Source of the DNA: Burkholderiales bacterium
Lineage (GTDB): Bacteria > Pseudomonadota > Gammaproteobacteria > Burkholderiales > JAEUOS01
NCBI GenBank assembly: GCA_947456845.1
Contig: CANGUJ010000271.1
Location: 1 to 5,875, forward strand
Length of the DNA stretch: 5,875 nucleotides
Reading direction: 5' to 3'
The notes under the pieces are model-generated. The model had not been told where the DNA came from and searched no databases. It was given only the letters and a program-made list of their open reading frames with translations. This document shows positions 4,694-5,875 of the stretch, one piece after another. Each line of letters begins with the position of its first letter. The stretch's first letter is position 1. A program made the translations under genes and the position numbers.

Positions 4694-5565
4694 GCCTGCC
4701 CGCTCGTCGCCAGCAGGTCGGATTGCTTATCGACCGGGGCGTCTCCCAGCGACGGGCGTGCAGGCTGATCGGAGTGGCGCGCTCGGCGCTGAAGTACGTC
4801 TCGACGATGGACGCGAAAGACGCGCCGGCGATCGACGCAATGAAGCGCCTGTCGGGCATGTATCCGCGGTACGGCTACCGGTGCATCCGGATCTTCCTCG
4901 TCAGAGAAGGTCATTCGATGAGCCCGAGCCGAGCCGAGCGTCTGTGGCGCAAGGCGAAGCTTCAGTTGCCCACCAAGCGCCGCCGAAAGCGGATTTCCAG
5001 TTCCAGTCCGCGCCCGCTGCCGCCCAGGGCCGCCAATCACGTCTGGGCCTACGACTTCGTCTTCGATGCGTGCGCGAACGGCCAGAAGCTCAAGTGCCTG
5101 GCCATCGTCGACGAGTTCGCCCGCGAATGCCTGGCGATCGACGTCGCCGGCTCTATCCGTTCGGCCCGCGTCGTCGAGCTGCTGGCGAGGCTGATGAGCG
5201 AGCGCGGCATCCCGGCGTTCATCCGGAGCGACAACGGCCCGGAGTTCGTCAGCATGGCGGTGCTGCGGTGGCTCACCGAAAACAAGGTCGAGACCGTGCA
5301 CATCGACCCCGGCAAGCCCTGGCAGACCGGCACCAACGAGAGCTTCAACGGCCGGCTGCGCGACGAATGCCTGAACGTCGAATGGTTCCGAACCCGACGC
5401 GAGGCACGCATCGTGATCGAGGCCTGGCGGCGGCACTACAACGCCGTTCGGCCGCACAGCAGCCTGGACTACTTGACCCCGCTGGAGTTCAGCCAGCAGC
5501 ACCGAGACCGGCCACAGATCCCAAACCGAGCCATTTCCCAGGAATCATTGGTCCGAAACTCCTAG
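4687..5565 (+). CDS. IS3-family orfB transposase, DDE integrase core
   Basis: The 292-residue product from GTG 4687 overlaps the end of the orfA frame by 7 bases in the -1 frame, the usual layout for production of an OrfAB fusion by frameshifting. Residues 1-60 hold the HTH_21-like region (SQRRACRLIGVARSALKY). Then comes the YPRYGYRCIRIFL motif (59-71). The retroviral-type integrase core follows: Asp123 in VWAYDF, Asp182 in RSDNGPEF and Glu218 in TNESFNGRLRDE. The last two are separated by 35 residues, the DD(35)E spacing of IS3. The tail ends with YNAVRPHSSLDYLTPLEF. The catalytic triad is intact and there are no internal stops, so the element could be mobile if OrfA function is restored or supplied by another copy. 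A long open frame on the opposite strand is only a shadow of it. Confidence 0.9.
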   Translation: MVSLPARRQQVGLLIDRGVSQRRACRLIGVARSALKYVSTMDAKDAPAIDAMKRLSGMYPRYGYRCIRIFLVREGHSMSPSRAERLWRKAKLQLPTKRRRKRISSSSPRPLPPRAANHVWAYDFVFDACANGQKLKCLAIVDEFARECLAIDVAGSIRSARVVELLARLMSERGIPAFIRSDNGPEFVSMAVLRWLTENKVETVHIDPGKPWQTGTNESFNGRLRDECLNVEWFRTRREARIVIEAWRRHYNAVRPHSSLDYLTPLEFSQQHRDRPQIPNRAISQESLVRNS

Positions 5566-5574
5566 GGCAGGTCA
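5538..5574 (-). repeat. Right terminal inverted repeat of the IS
   Basis: Read inward on the minus strand it begins TGACCTGCC and ends CCAATGATTCCTGG, matching the left end. The orfB stop (5563-5565) lies inside it, as is common in this group. Confidence 0.8.
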
Positions 5575-5604
5575 ATCCTGGCTGCCGGCTTGCAGCAGAT
5601 CCAT

Positions 5605-5618
5605 GGACCGGTCGGTCC
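5605..5618. repeat. Inverted repeat GGACCG-GT-CGGTCC after the TetR-like gene
   Basis: Perfect 6-bp arms four bases beyond the minus-strand stop of the regulator. The place suits a 3' hairpin, but no T run follows, so a terminator is not supported. Confidence 0.35.
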
Positions 5619-5622
5619 GGCG

Positions 5623-5875
5623 TCAAGCGCCTGGTGCGTGCGCTGTCGATCCTCGGTCGGCGCCGGGCGGCGTTGTAAGGTAGCCCAGCAGCGCGCGGAC
5701 GACACGATCGCGCAGAGCGGCCGAGGGCTTTCGGCCCGCCATTGCGTCTGCTTCGATCATGGCCTTGGCGATCACGAAGATGTCCTGCACGTCGCCCGGT
5801 TGCGGCGGCGCCGCGAGTTCGTCGGCGTGGCGCTGCAACAGCGTCATCACCGCGGCGCCGATCCGCTGTTCGTAC
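5623..5875 (-). CDS. Probable TetR/AcrR-family regulator, C-terminal part only
   Basis: 83 codons are visible; the start and the DNA-binding domain lie beyond the right edge. It reads YEQRIGAAVMTLLQRHADEL, then VQDIFVIAKAMIEADAM, then ALRDRVVRALLGYL and a short Pro/Gly/Ala tail before the stop at 5625-5623. This succession (an amphipathic helix ending in RHADEL, a small-residue helix carrying AMIEA, and a final RALLGYL helix) is typical of the ligand-binding C-terminal domain of TetR regulators. The family call rests on this pattern alone. The frame is open to the edge, and the internal GTG at 5850 is not the true start. The IS right end lies 48 bases past its stop, so the gene is probably intact at its 3' end. 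Regulated genes cannot be seen. Confidence 0.6.
   Translation of the reverse strand, partial: YEQRIGAAVMTLLQRHADELAAPPQPGDVQDIFVIAKAMIEADAMAGRKPSAALRDRVVRALLGYLTTPPGADRGSTAHAPGA

Larger units (their letters stand above)
4363..5574 (+). mobile_element. IS3-family (IS407-group-like) insertion sequence, 1212 bp
   Basis: It starts TGACCTGCC and ends GGCAGGTCA, giving terminal inverted repeats of about 36-37 bases. It contains orfA and orfB in the usual overlapping arrangement. Length and TGACCTGCC tips match the IS407 group, which normally makes 4-bp target duplications. Here the flanks differ (GAGT left, ATCC right), so DNA beside the element was deleted or rearranged after insertion. The left end interrupts the second tumE; the right flank is the tail region of a TetR-like gene. 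Confidence 0.88.

Noticed and set aside
4525..5502. Long (325-codon) open frame on the minus strand
   Set aside because: It is antisense to the intact orfB with its DDE motifs; high GC commonly opens the opposite strand. No domain seen.
5605..5618. Hairpin as rho-independent terminator of the TetR-like gene
   Set aside because: The stem is only 6 bp with a 2-base loop, and no T run follows on the minus strand.

Overview
The window is GC-rich DNA (clearly above 60% by eye) whose gene families point to a betaproteobacterium, probably Burkholderiales. The pointers are a secreted Lcl/DUF1566-type protein behind a sigma-54-like promoter (the style of PEP-CTERM/exosortase genes in that group), an IS407-like IS3 element and a DUF1254 fragment. 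The organism assignment is inference. The window reads as an accessory 'scrapyard' between two chromosomal genes cut by the window edges.

Layout. 1-526 (minus) is the 5' part of a signal-peptide-bearing Lcl-domain protein with a near-consensus -24/-12 promoter at 569-584. 891-1606 (plus) is an intact TumE toxin / TumA antitoxin operon with a 4-base ATGA overlap and a dyad operator over its promoter. 1607-2178 has no convincing gene but holds three copies of TGACGGTAA and a 15-base string identical in sense to the end of guaA (Ile-Glu-Trp-Glu-stop), which may be the relic of an integrative-element attachment site. 2179-2268 is the last 28 codons of a DUF1254-type gene (minus), joined to the last 75 codons of an IS3-family transposase (plus) that has lost its catalytic Glu. 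2535-3833 is an apparently intact GT1/MGT-type glycosyltransferase that starts at what may be the right tip of that IS relic. 4041-4391 is a second tumE, about 78% identical to the first, with the same upstream region. It is cut at codon 107 by a 1212-bp IS3-family element (4363-5574), and no tumA follows. The IS has an intact DDE orfB but an orfA broken by a one-base deletion in an A run. 5623-5875 (minus) is the 3' end of a probable TetR-family regulator.

How it works together. The only clear functional unit is tumEA: the toxin has no Shine-Dalgarno and may be leaderless, while the antitoxin has a strong one inside the toxin gene. Repression by TumA at the dyad would complete the usual feedback loop. 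The same dyad is kept upstream of the orphan tumE, so the intact TumA might control that promoter as well. The glycosyltransferase sits between two ungapped direct repeats of about 400 bp (813-1212 and 3963-4362). I see no wholly new system. The points most worth checking are the covarying TumA operator, the guaA-type attachment relic with arm-like repeats, and the sigma-54 promoter.
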